From Acidimicrobiales bacterium (lineage in GTDB: Bacteria; Actinomycetota; Acidimicrobiia; Acidimicrobiales; SHLQ01): a stretch of 64,000 nt of DNA. Below are positions 35,859 through 42,714 of this stretch, piece after piece. The notes below the pieces were generated by a model. The model had not been told where the DNA came from, did not search any database, and saw nothing but the letters and a program-made list of their open reading frames with translations. Position 1 is the first letter of the stretch. Every line of letters begins with the position of its first letter. The stretch is taken from positions 28,079 through 92,078 of the forward strand of contig JAHDEJ010000010.1 of the NCBI GenBank assembly GCA_020628865.1, in the 5' to 3' direction. The position numbers and the translations under genes are program-made.

Positions 35859-35915
35859 GGGTGAAAGTGAGACGCGACCCCATCACCCAACTGGGTGAAA
35901 GTGAGACGCGACCCC
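35859..35915. repeat. Paired 23-bp direct repeats upstream of the molybdopterin gene
   Basis: Two identical 23-bp blocks, 35859-35881 and 35893-35915, each beginning GGGTGAAAGTGAGACGCGAC, are separated by 11 bp (34-bp period). The spacer ends in a short GGGT/ACCC complement with the next block. They lie in the 333-bp gap between the oxidoreductase start and tRNA-Val. Identical spacing suggests a protein-binding pair, but a dispersed repeat is equally possible. Confidence 0.8.
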
Positions 35916-35973
35916 TTCACCGAAACGAAGCGCTGAGGGCGCCTCAGGCGCAGAGCCTGCGTGGCGATTGAGC

Positions 35974-36149
35974 CAAGTTCGGCGCAGCCGACACTTGTCG
36001 GAACCCGAAGGGTTCCCGCCCGCCGGAGGCGAGGACAAGCGCGCCGCACGGCCCACAAAACGAAAAGAGCCGAGCCAAGGGCTCGGCGATTTCGTGAGAC
36101 AGGTGCAAGTTCGGCGGAGCCGAACTTGGCGGAACCCGGAGGGTTCCCG
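35974..36149. repeat. Two copies of a 45-bp REP-like palindromic element
   Basis: Copies at 35974-36018 and 36106-36149 share the layout CAAGTTCGGC-nnn-GCCGAACTTG followed by GGAACCCGGAGGGTTCC-like palindromes. The right copy has a perfect 10-bp stem (36106-36115 with 36119-36128). The left copy carries an insertion that weakens the stem. The right copy directly abuts the 3' end of tRNA-Val. Between them are a terminator and GC-rich sequence without a gene. Confidence 0.75.
36054..36087 (-). terminator. Intrinsic terminator downstream of tRNA-Val
   Basis: On the minus strand a perfect 8-bp stem GCCGAGCC/GGCTCGGC with a 3-nt loop (36069-36087) is followed by TCTTTTCGTTTTG. It lies about 60 bp beyond the tRNA-Val 3' end, past one REP-like element. 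Confidence 0.85.
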
Positions 36150-36223
36150 TGGGCCGTACAGGACTTGAACCTGTGACTTCCACCATGTCGAGGTGGCACT
36201 CTAGCCAACTGAGTTAACGGCCC
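36150..36223 (-). tRNA. tRNA-Val (GAC), with C at position 33
   Basis: The cloverleaf folds well: 7-bp acceptor (GGGCCGT/ACGGCCC), D arm ACTC/GAGT, anticodon stem CCACC/GGTGG, T arm ACAGG/CCTGT with TTCAAGT loop. Discriminator is A and no CCA is encoded. The 7-nt anticodon loop is TCGACAT, so position 34-36 is GAC (Val). Position 33 is C, where U is nearly universal. Last of three tRNA genes on this strand. Confidence 0.85.
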
Positions 36224-36277
36224 GGGGTGATTGAGGCTAGCAGGTGTCGCTCCGGTTGCGACCTTCGAAAGCGATCT

Positions 36278-37825
36278 TCAGTCGCCGAAACGGGACTGGT
36301 CGGCGACACCGGCGAGCAGCATGGCGATGGCGCTGCCGAGGACGGTCCAGAAGCCGACGCCGACGCCCGTTTCGGCCAGAGCCGAGTCGGACAGGGCTTC
36401 GAGGCCGTGCAGGCCCGGGACGACCAGCGCGACGAGTCCGCTCAGGATGGCGATGGTCTTGGGAACGACGTGGCGGAAGCCGACGAAGATGGGGCCGGCG
36501 GCGGCGGATCCGAGCACGCCGGCGATGATCGTGGCGATTCCGTCGTTCATCTCCCAGCCGGTCTGTTCGGTTCCCGGCCCGGTGGTCCAGACGAGGAAGG
36601 TTCCGACGATCAGGGCGACGCCGGAGAGGAACAGCACGGTGGCGACGAGGCGATCGTGCAGCGAGGGGCCGTCGTCGTAGACGGCGATTTCAGGCAGCGA
36701 CACGGGGACGAGCTCGGTCGATTCGGACAGGCGTGGCTGTTCCTGCAGCTTGATGCGCTGTTCGGTGGGCCGGTTCGGGGTGAGGATCCCGAAGCGTTCT
36801 TCGCCGCGGTCCGTCGGTGCGCCGACTTCGAGGCGGGTGCGTCCGCCGGATTGGTCGTCGACCTGGGCGGGTTCGGGGGCCGGATCGGTGGCGGGCTCGA
36901 AATCGATCGGGTCGAGGTTGGGTGCTTCGTCGGGTCCGACGCGCACCTCGGGCGGCGCCGTGTCCGTCGCTTCCGCAGCGGAAGCCACAGGCGCTTCGGC
37001 TGGAGCTGGTTCGGGTTCCGGCGCTGCGCTGTGTTCCGGCACCGATTCTGGACCGGGTTCCGGCTCAATGGTCGGCACGGGGTTTCGATGGGGTTTTGTG
37101 CCGTTGCCGTTGGAGCCGGCGTGTCCGTCGCCGAATCGGTTCAGGATTTCGCTGACCGGGGTGGACGAGGGCGCGCCGAAGCCCACGAACCCGCTGCGAC
37201 CGGGGTTCGCGCTCAGCGGCGTCGGTGATTCATGCGGCGCGACGACCGGTTCGGGCATCTTCGCAGGTGCTGGCGCTGCGGCGGCCGGAGGTGCTGCCGC
37301 CGACGCCGCCACGGTTTCCACGGGTTCGGCGGGAACGTCGACCGCCGGCGGGGCGTCGGACGAAGGCGTCGCTGCATGTGCGCTGACCGACGCAGAGACG
37401 ACGGGAGTCGGCTGCGGCGCTGGAGCAGGTGCTGGGGCAACCGGTGTCGGGGCCACGGTGGCCGGTGGTGTCGTCACCTCGGCGGCCGTGTCGGTGCGGG
37501 TGGTGTCGGCGAGTGCGGCTGCACGTTCGGCCACCTTGTCCGACGGCACGAACGGCGTCGGCGGGACGTCGGCCACGGGGCGGGTGGCCCGAGTCTCAGG
37601 AACCCAACTCGCGGCTGCGTCGGGCGCGGAGATCGACGTGGCGGGCGGAGTCGAGGATGGAGCGGGGTCGGGGGCCAGGACCTCGGCGCTCGTGTCGGGC
37701 GCGGGTGCGGGCGCGGCGACGTTCACCCAGCGCGCCCGATACGACGCGTCGGCGTGAAGATGTGGTGGATACCACTTGCCGTCTGAGGCCATCCACCAGC
37801 CCGGGCCTTCGAAAATGTCACTCAC
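36278..37825 (-). CDS. Pro/Ala-rich membrane protein with N-terminal PGWW...GKWYPP motif
   Basis: A 515-residue protein of unknown function. Residues 7-20 read GPGWWMASDGKWYP, a short Trp-rich motif like the small N-terminal DUF2510-type modules of actinobacterial membrane proteins but not matching their usual text. Next come about 330 residues of low-complexity Pro/Ala/Glu sequence. Four C-terminal helices follow (about 397-415, 430-450, 458-475, 485-505). GTG 37825 follows GGAAG by a normal distance. The gene lies between tRNA-Cys and tRNA-Val on the same strand, 54 bp before the latter, and its transcript may include both. Confidence 0.8.
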   Translation of the reverse strand: MSDIFEGPGWWMASDGKWYPPHLHADASYRARWVNVAAPAPAPDTSAEVLAPDPAPSSTPPATSISAPDAAASWVPETRATRPVADVPPTPFVPSDKVAERAAALADTTRTDTAAEVTTPPATVAPTPVAPAPAPAPQPTPVVSASVSAHAATPSSDAPPAVDVPAEPVETVAASAAAPPAAAAPAPAKMPEPVVAPHESPTPLSANPGRSGFVGFGAPSSTPVSEILNRFGDGHAGSNGNGTKPHRNPVPTIEPEPGPESVPEHSAAPEPEPAPAEAPVASAAEATDTAPPEVRVGPDEAPNLDPIDFEPATDPAPEPAQVDDQSGGRTRLEVGAPTDRGEERFGILTPNRPTEQRIKLQEQPRLSESTELVPVSLPEIAVYDDGPSLHDRLVATVLFLSGVALIVGTFLVWTTGPGTEQTGWEMNDGIATIIAGVLGSAAAGPIFVGFRHVVPKTIAILSGLVALVVPGLHGLEALSDSALAETGVGVGFWTVLGSAIAMLLAGVADQSRFGD

Positions 37826-37886
37826 GGGGCGACTTCCGCCTGTTCATGTGGACAGTGTGGCAGAGCCGACCCCGTGGAGTGAAATC

Positions 37887-37964
37887 TGGAGCGCCGGGCG
37901 GGATTTGAACCCGCGACTGTACGGCTTTGCAGGCCGTTCCCTTGGGCCGCTCGGGCACCGACGC
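37887..37964 (-). tRNA. tRNA-Cys (GCA)
   Basis: The acceptor GCGTCGG pairs with CCGGCGC (one G-U). Anticodon stem ACGGC/GCCGT with loop CTGCAAA gives GCA. The T arm is GCGGG/CCCGC with TTCAAAT. Discriminator U followed by encoded CCA. U73 is the expected identity base for tRNA-Cys. Confidence 0.95.
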
Positions 37965-38042
37965 ATGAGGTTTCAGAGGATATCGCCACCACGACCCCAC
38001 AGTGGCAAACGGCCGGAAGAATTTCCACGCGCCCCGGTGCGA

Positions 38043-38198
38043 CATCCGTCATCGGATGGGTTGACCGCGTGTGCGCCCGAACGCCCCTCCGCGTATCGGG
38101 CGCACACGCTGGTGCAACGGAAACCCGGGGTTTTCACCACCGTGTTCCACTCGGTCGGACACCGTAGGGGGCGGATTCCGAAATGTCTCCGCGCCCCC
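38043..38198. other. Cluster of three hairpins in a gene-free 339-bp gap
   Basis: The gap 37965-38303 between tRNA-Cys and tRNA-Gly has no credible gene. It holds CATCCG/CGGATG (38043-38058), a perfect 14-bp inverted repeat GCGTGTGCGCCCGA / TCGGGCGCACACGC (38067-38080 with 38096-38109, 15-nt loop) and GGGGGCG...CGCCCCC (38167-38198, with a small bulge). None has a clean T-tail next to it. Possibly a structured small RNA, an operator cluster or transcription barriers. Confidence 0.6.
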
Positions 38199-38253
38199 GA
38201 CGTTTCGTCATCGCTCCGCAATACGTTCGTCATACATGCGCGCGTAGGGCGCG

Positions 38254-38300
38254 AAAACGCAGAAATCGGGCCGCTTCCCGAAGGGAAAGGGCCCGATTTC
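38254..38300 (-). terminator. Intrinsic terminator of tRNA-Gly
   Basis: An 11-bp perfect stem GAAATCGGGCC / GGCCCGATTTC (38262-38272 with 38290-38300) stands 3 bp beyond the tRNA-Gly CCA. On the minus strand it is followed by TGCGTTTTCG. A smaller TTCCC/GGGAA hairpin forms inside the loop. Confidence 0.8.
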
Positions 38301-38303
38301 TTG

Positions 38304-38379
38304 TGGAGCGGACGACCAGATTCGAACTGGCGACCCTCACCTTGGCAAGGTGATGCTCTACCAACTGAGCTACGTCCGC
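38304..38379 (-). tRNA. tRNA-Gly (GCC)
   Basis: The acceptor GCGGACG pairs with CGTCCGC. Anticodon stem TCACC/GGTGA with loop TTGCCAA gives GCC. The T arm is CCAGT/ATTGG-like with TTCGAAT. Discriminator U and encoded CCA. First of the Gly-Cys-Val series on the minus strand. Confidence 0.95.
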
Positions 38380-38412
38380 GTGGAGCCGCCATGGTAGCAG
38401 CGCTTCACGTCA

Positions 38413-38634
38413 TCACCCACTCGATGGACGAAGATCCACGGTCAAGGTGAGAATTCCGTCTTCGAGCTGCACGTCGGCGTCGCCGATCATCGCAAAGTCT
38501 CGAAAGTCCGTCTGGGCCTGGGCGATGAACATCGACCGTTCGTCGCCCCCGACCGGCGGCAGATTCCGCTTCTTCACTGCGGCCGCTCGCTCCTTGAAGC
38601 GGGCAACCATTTCGTCGGGATCGAACTCATCCAT
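38413..38634 (-). CDS. Small conserved-looking acidic protein
   Basis: A 73-residue soluble protein starting MDEFDPDEMVARFKERAAAVKKR, with a predicted N-terminal helix followed by beta strands (ADVQLEDGILTLTVDL). No family recognised. Its ATG overlaps the upstream membrane protein gene by 8 bp, which supports both being real and co-translated. tRNA-Gly lies 33 bp downstream on the same strand. Confidence 0.7.
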   Translation of the reverse strand: MDEFDPDEMVARFKERAAAVKKRNLPPVGGDERSMFIAQAQTDFRDFAMIGDADVQLEDGILTLTVDLRPSSG

Positions 38635-38899
38635 GGGAAGTGCCTCCGGGTTGTTGGCGTTTGGGTCGGGTCATCCACCAGAACACGATGGTGGCGAGCA
38701 GGGTGCAGGCTCCCATGACCACCAGCGTGGTGACCAGGGGGCCGAGACGGCCGTCGGTCTCGCGGAGGTTGACAACGGTGGTCTCCCCCTCGATCACGTC
38801 CTGAGCACTGACAGGACTGGCCCAGAGCATCGCCAGCATCGTCGTCGAGACGGCAGCGATCGCTGCGGGGAGACGAAACGTCGGTCGACGGGTGGGCAC
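38627..38899 (-). CDS. Small secreted/anchored single-helix protein
   Basis: A 90-residue protein with a signal peptide (about 1-32, ASPVSAQ cut site), a 20-residue exposed stretch, one membrane helix (LVTTLVVMGACTLLATIVFW, about 55-75) and a short basic tail. Function unknown. It ends 8 bp inside the following small gene and starts 18 bp after the Fpg-like gene's stop, so it is likely part of the same operon as metX and the glycosylase. Confidence 0.7.
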   Translation of the reverse strand: MPTRRPTFRLPAAIAAVSTTMLAMLWASPVSAQDVIEGETTVVNLRETDGRLGPLVTTLVVMGACTLLATIVFWWMTRPKRQQPGGTSHG

Positions 38900-38917
38900 G
38901 GACCGAATGTACCCGCT

Positions 38918-39703
38918 TCACCCCTGATGGGCGGGACACCACCAGGTGGACCGTCCGCCGACGGTGTCGTGTCGCATCACCGCGCCGTCGCGGGTGCAGG
39001 TCGCCGCGGCGTCGCGGAGCGGGAAGCTGTCCCCCCGGTGTGAGCCGCCGCGCCGGTCCAGATCCGTGATGACCTCGCGAATGGTCGCGGCGAGCCTCTC
39101 TCGTTCGGCCGGGTGCACCTCGTTGACCGGACGCATCGGCGACACCCCTGCCCGCCAGAGCACCTCGTCGGCGAGCAGGTTGCCGAGCCCGGCGATCGCC
39201 TTCTGATTGAGCAGGAAGGACTTCATCGGCGCGCTCCGACCGGCCATCGCCGCGTCGAGGTCCTCGAACGAGATGGTCCATGCGTCGACACCCAGCAGCG
39301 ACTCCTCCGGTTCGAGCTCGATGGAACCCAGACGCCGCGGATCGCGCACCGCAACCACATGGTCGCCGTACCGGAGGCGGACCCGGTCCCAGGCGGGGTC
39401 ATTGCGGCCGGACGAGTATTCCAGCCGGTCGATCGGGCCGACCTCATCGATGAGGAGCCGGCCCGTCATCCCGAACCGAAGGCCCAGGGTGCCCTGCAGA
39501 TCCGGGCCGTCGTGGTCCAGCAACAAGAGCTTGCCCACCCGGCGGACCGCAGTGAGCGACGTCGATCGAACGGCGGCCAGTGTTGCATCGGCGCCGACCG
39601 GCCGGGCGTAGTGCACGTCCGGCAGCTCGATACCGCTGAGCCGCTCCCCCACGAGGGCAATGAGCGGTCGGCGATACATCTCGATCTCGATGATCTCGGG
39701 CAT
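38918..39703 (-). CDS. Fpg/Nei-family DNA glycosylase with altered zinc finger
   Basis: The 261-residue protein begins MPEIIEIEMYRR: after Met removal Pro1 and Glu2 are the catalytic pair of the Fpg/Nei family. The H2TH region (LLNQKAIAGLGNLLADEVLWRAGVSP in shortened form) and Lys in RVGKLLLL are present. The C-terminal finger has C..D and C..H in place of the four cysteines (CTRDG...CPAHQ), although GGRST keeps the finger arginine. It likely removes damaged bases; oxidised purine versus pyrimidine preference is not clear. ATG 39703 overlaps the metX stop by 4 bp. Confidence 0.85.
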   Translation of the reverse strand: MPEIIEIEMYRRPLIALVGERLSGIELPDVHYARPVGADATLAAVRSTSLTAVRRVGKLLLLDHDGPDLQGTLGLRFGMTGRLLIDEVGPIDRLEYSSGRNDPAWDRVRLRYGDHVVAVRDPRRLGSIELEPEESLLGVDAWTISFEDLDAAMAGRSAPMKSFLLNQKAIAGLGNLLADEVLWRAGVSPMRPVNEVHPAERERLAATIREVITDLDRRGGSHRGDSFPLRDAAATCTRDGAVMRHDTVGGRSTWWCPAHQG

Positions 39704-40899
39704 CAGCCGGTTTCGACGCGCACCTTGTCGAAGAAGTCGGAGAGCATCGGACCGAGCTTGTCGTGCTCGACGAGGAAACCGTCGTGGCCGTACACCGATT
39801 CGATCATGTGGTGCGTGCACCAGCGGGATCCGCTGTTCAGCACCGCCGCAAGTTCAGTCTGCTGGCTCGGCGGGTACAGGAAGTCGCTCGTCACCGACGC
39901 GGTCATGGCCGGGCCCGTGTAGCGGGCCAGCGCCTGCGCATGGCCGCCTCGGCCTCGGGCGAGGTCGTGAAGGTCCATCGCCCGGTTGAGGACGATGTAG
40001 GAGTTGGCGTCGAACCGATGCGGGAACTTCTGTCCGTGATGGTCGAGGTAACCCTCGACCTGGAAACGGCCCCACCAATCGAACGAGGACAGACGGTTGA
40101 TGGAGTCGCGCTTGAACCGCTCGGTCCATTCCTCGTCGCTTCGGTAGTGGATGAGCGCGATCTCCCGGGCGATTGCAAGGCCACGGGCCGGGCCCTCGTC
40201 CTTGTCGTAGTAGTCGCCGTTGTGGAAGTTCGGGTCGTTGGCGATCGACAGTCGACCGACGGCCGACCATCCGATCTGCTGCGCCGATGCGGCGAGCGCC
40301 GTGGCGATCGGCGCGATCGAGCGGACCCGATGCGGATACATTGCCGCCCATTCGAGCACCGCCATCCCGCCCATCGAGCCACCGACCACGCTGAACCACG
40401 TGTCGATGCCGAGGTGGTCGGCCAGGCGTGCCTGCGTTCGGACCATGTCTCGTGTGCTGACCTGCGGGAAGCTCGAACCGTAGGGACGACCCGTCGCCGG
40501 GTCGAGCGAGGCCGGACCCGTGGAGCCCTGACACCCGCCGATCATGTTCGCGCAGACCACGAAGAACTCGTTGGTGTCGACGGCTGCGCCCGGCCCGACG
40601 ATTCGCGACCACCAACCTTCGGGGGTGTAGGTGCCCCCGCCCCCACCGGTCACGTGAGCATCGCCGGTCAGCGCATGGCAGATCAGAATGGCGTTGTCGC
40701 CCGAGTCGTTGAGCTCGCCCCATGTTTCGTAGGCGACGGTCACTTCGTCGAGAACGCCGCCGCCCTCGAGCGCGAGCGGGCGTGAAAGTGTGAGGAATTG
40801 GCGAGCGCCGGGATCGTCGCCCGGCTGCCAGGCTCCGGTGACCGGGAATCGGTCGGGCCAGCCTCGGCGGGCATTGATCGACGTCGGATCACGCTCCAT
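39703..40899 (-). CDS. metX: Homoserine O-acyltransferase
   Basis: The 398-residue alpha/beta hydrolase activates homoserine for methionine synthesis, normally with acetyl-CoA. The nucleophile elbow VVGGSMGGMAVLEW is intact, as are CHALTGDAH and the C-terminal VYGHDGFLVEH with the catalytic His. ATG 40899 (MERDPTS) is chosen because GGAGGGAGG lies 7 bp upstream. A GTG at 40923 would place this ribosome-binding site inside the gene. The choice of acetyl over succinyl donor is by family default. Confidence 0.93.
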   Translation of the reverse strand: MERDPTSINARRGWPDRFPVTGAWQPGDDPGARQFLTLSRPLALEGGGVLDEVTVAYETWGELNDSGDNAILICHALTGDAHVTGGGGGTYTPEGWWSRIVGPGAAVDTNEFFVVCANMIGGCQGSTGPASLDPATGRPYGSSFPQVSTRDMVRTQARLADHLGIDTWFSVVGGSMGGMAVLEWAAMYPHRVRSIAPIATALAASAQQIGWSAVGRLSIANDPNFHNGDYYDKDEGPARGLAIAREIALIHYRSDEEWTERFKRDSINRLSSFDWWGRFQVEGYLDHHGQKFPHRFDANSYIVLNRAMDLHDLARGRGGHAQALARYTGPAMTASVTSDFLYPPSQQTELAAVLNSGSRWCTHHMIESVYGHDGFLVEHDKLGPMLSDFFDKVRVETG

Positions 40900-40953
40900 C
40901 GCTGCCTCCCTCCACGTCGCCACCTCGTCCGGACATCAGGGGCGGCCGTCTTC

Positions 40954-42714
40954 TCACTCTACGCCTGCCGGCGATTCGTCTGGAAACCGAATTCGGTCAC
41001 ACCACCAGGAAACCAGGTCGGCATCGGCAACACCGTACGCCTCGGCCATCGAGTGCCCCAGTCGCTCGAGCGAGGTCCGATAGCCGACGATGTCGCCGTG
41101 CTGGATCGCTTGCTGGGTGTCGTGCGCGGCCTCGGCCCCTTCGTCCCAGGCCGGTCCCGGCGCCGGCAGAGGGAGTTGTGCAAGTTCCGAGGCCCGGATG
41201 CGGAGCGAGCCCCGGCTCAGGCCGGTTCCTGCCGATGCGGTGGCGATGCGGGCACACGCAACCGGGGAGGACACCACCGCAGCGAGATGCCACAACAGTC
41301 CCGTTTCCGTGGGCTCGATGCTGATCACGGGCACCGACGGCAGCAGGTTTCCGGTCTCGTCGACGATCGTCTCCACGACCCGGGTCTGCGAGGCCACGAG
41401 AAGCTTCGGAACCCGTCGAGCGGCGAACCAGGCGGCCACGGCTGCGTCCTCGATCCGATCGAGGTCGACGACGGGCCGTGACCATGACTGTCCGCCGAAG
41501 CGAACGGCATTCTGCCCCCATGCGTTCCATAGCGGGTCGATCACGCCGGACGTGATGAGGCCGAGCTCGACGGGTGCGTCGGGATCACCGTCGGCTTCGT
41601 GCACCGCGCCCTGCAATCCATAGAAGTGTTGGCGAAAGCCGGCCGTGATCGTTGCATGATCGCCGAGCGTGCCATGCGCTTGTGGTTCGACCGTCGGAAC
41701 CCCGGCGGCCGCAGCGATCACCGGAGCCCAATTTCGTGGTGGCGGATGGGGAAGATTGATCTGTTCATCACCTCGATGCATGGTCGTCCGAGCCGGAGCG
41801 GCGCCGACGACGAGAATCGGGGCCACCACGTCCACTGCAGCCTCGAAGGTCGAGCCGGACTCCAACCAGACCGCTTCGACGGCGGCCCGTTCGACGAGCG
41901 CGCTGCGCACCGCCGCCGCGTCCTTGGTGCCGAGGAACGACTCCGGCGCCACAAGCGCAGCGACCGCACCCGGAGCGGCGTGTTCGACCGCCGCCAACAT
42001 GATGAGCCCGACGTCGTCGACGTAGCCCTTGGCGACGTCGCCGAAGCGGTCGATCAACGCCTCCCGCCGTTCCCTCGTTCTGGCGGTGTCCGAGGTCAGC
42101 TGTCCGAGGAACGGTGGGTTGCCGACGACGAGGCGAGCCCGCCCGGCCCGGAGAATCGTCGGGCGGGACGTGAGCAGGTCCACGTGCTCCACGCTGGGCC
42201 GGGCGGTGCCGCCCGCCCAGAGTTCCAGACTGGCATCGGCGACCCGGAGGGCAGTCGTGTCGATGTCGGTGCCATGGCAGGCGCGCACGATGTCGGCCCG
42301 GTCGTGCCCGTCGGCGTGCAGCGCTCGGGCCGCAGCGAGGAGGAACGCTCCCCCGCCGCACGTCGGATCCCACACCACCGGCAGCGAGCCGCCCGGCAAT
42401 CGGCGAAGGGCCAGCCCGACGATCTCGTCGGCGACGTGTGGAGGCGTGTAGTGCGCCCCCTGCTGTCGACGGTCCTGCGGCGCCAGGATCGTCTCGAACG
42501 CCATCCCGAGCAGGTCGGGCTGGCACAGGGCACCGGGTACCTTGACGGCCTCCGCCGTCGGCAGGGCAGCCGGCCGGGAAAGCCCGCGATGATCGGCAAT
42601 GGCAGCAGCGACTCCGCCGAGCCGAAGCTCGACGTCCTCCGCAGTGTCGGCGGCGAACTCCCGCAGCCAGCTGCGGAGCTCGCTCGACGGTTCGATCAGG
42701 CCGTCGGATCCCAT
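40954..42714 (-). CDS. Orphan N6-adenine DNA methyltransferase
   Basis: The 586-residue protein has a gamma-class N6-methyltransferase order: GAHYTPPHVAD (motif X), VWDPTCGGGAFLLAAAR (motif I, AdoMet), HGTDID (motif II) and VGNPPFLG (motif IV, catalytic NPPF). The C-terminal half could hold a target-recognition region. No restriction enzyme or specificity subunit is adjacent. Its start lies 19 bp inside the DEAD-box helicase gene, so the two are co-transcribed. The metX start is 54 bp downstream. Confidence 0.87.
   Translation of the reverse strand: MGSDGLIEPSSELRSWLREFAADTAEDVELRLGGVAAAIADHRGLSRPAALPTAEAVKVPGALCQPDLLGMAFETILAPQDRRQQGAHYTPPHVADEIVGLALRRLPGGSLPVVWDPTCGGGAFLLAAARALHADGHDRADIVRACHGTDIDTTALRVADASLELWAGGTARPSVEHVDLLTSRPTILRAGRARLVVGNPPFLGQLTSDTARTRERREALIDRFGDVAKGYVDDVGLIMLAAVEHAAPGAVAALVAPESFLGTKDAAAVRSALVERAAVEAVWLESGSTFEAAVDVVAPILVVGAAPARTTMHRGDEQINLPHPPPRNWAPVIAAAAGVPTVEPQAHGTLGDHATITAGFRQHFYGLQGAVHEADGDPDAPVELGLITSGVIDPLWNAWGQNAVRFGGQSWSRPVVDLDRIEDAAVAAWFAARRVPKLLVASQTRVVETIVDETGNLLPSVPVISIEPTETGLLWHLAAVVSSPVACARIATASAGTGLSRGSLRIRASELAQLPLPAPGPAWDEGAEAAHDTQQAIQHGDIVGYRTSLERLGHSMAEAYGVADADLVSWWCDRIRFPDESPAGVE

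Noticed and set aside
34500-35864. A 454-codon plus-strand frame over the molybdopterin gene
   Set aside because: Shadow of a gene with clear 4Fe-4S and molybdopterin motifs on the other strand.
35859-35915. CRISPR array from the 23-bp repeats
   Set aside because: Only two copies with an 11-bp spacer and no cas genes; spacing is too short.
40900-40923. GTG 40923 as metX start
   Set aside because: It would put the strong GGAGGGAGG site inside the coding region.
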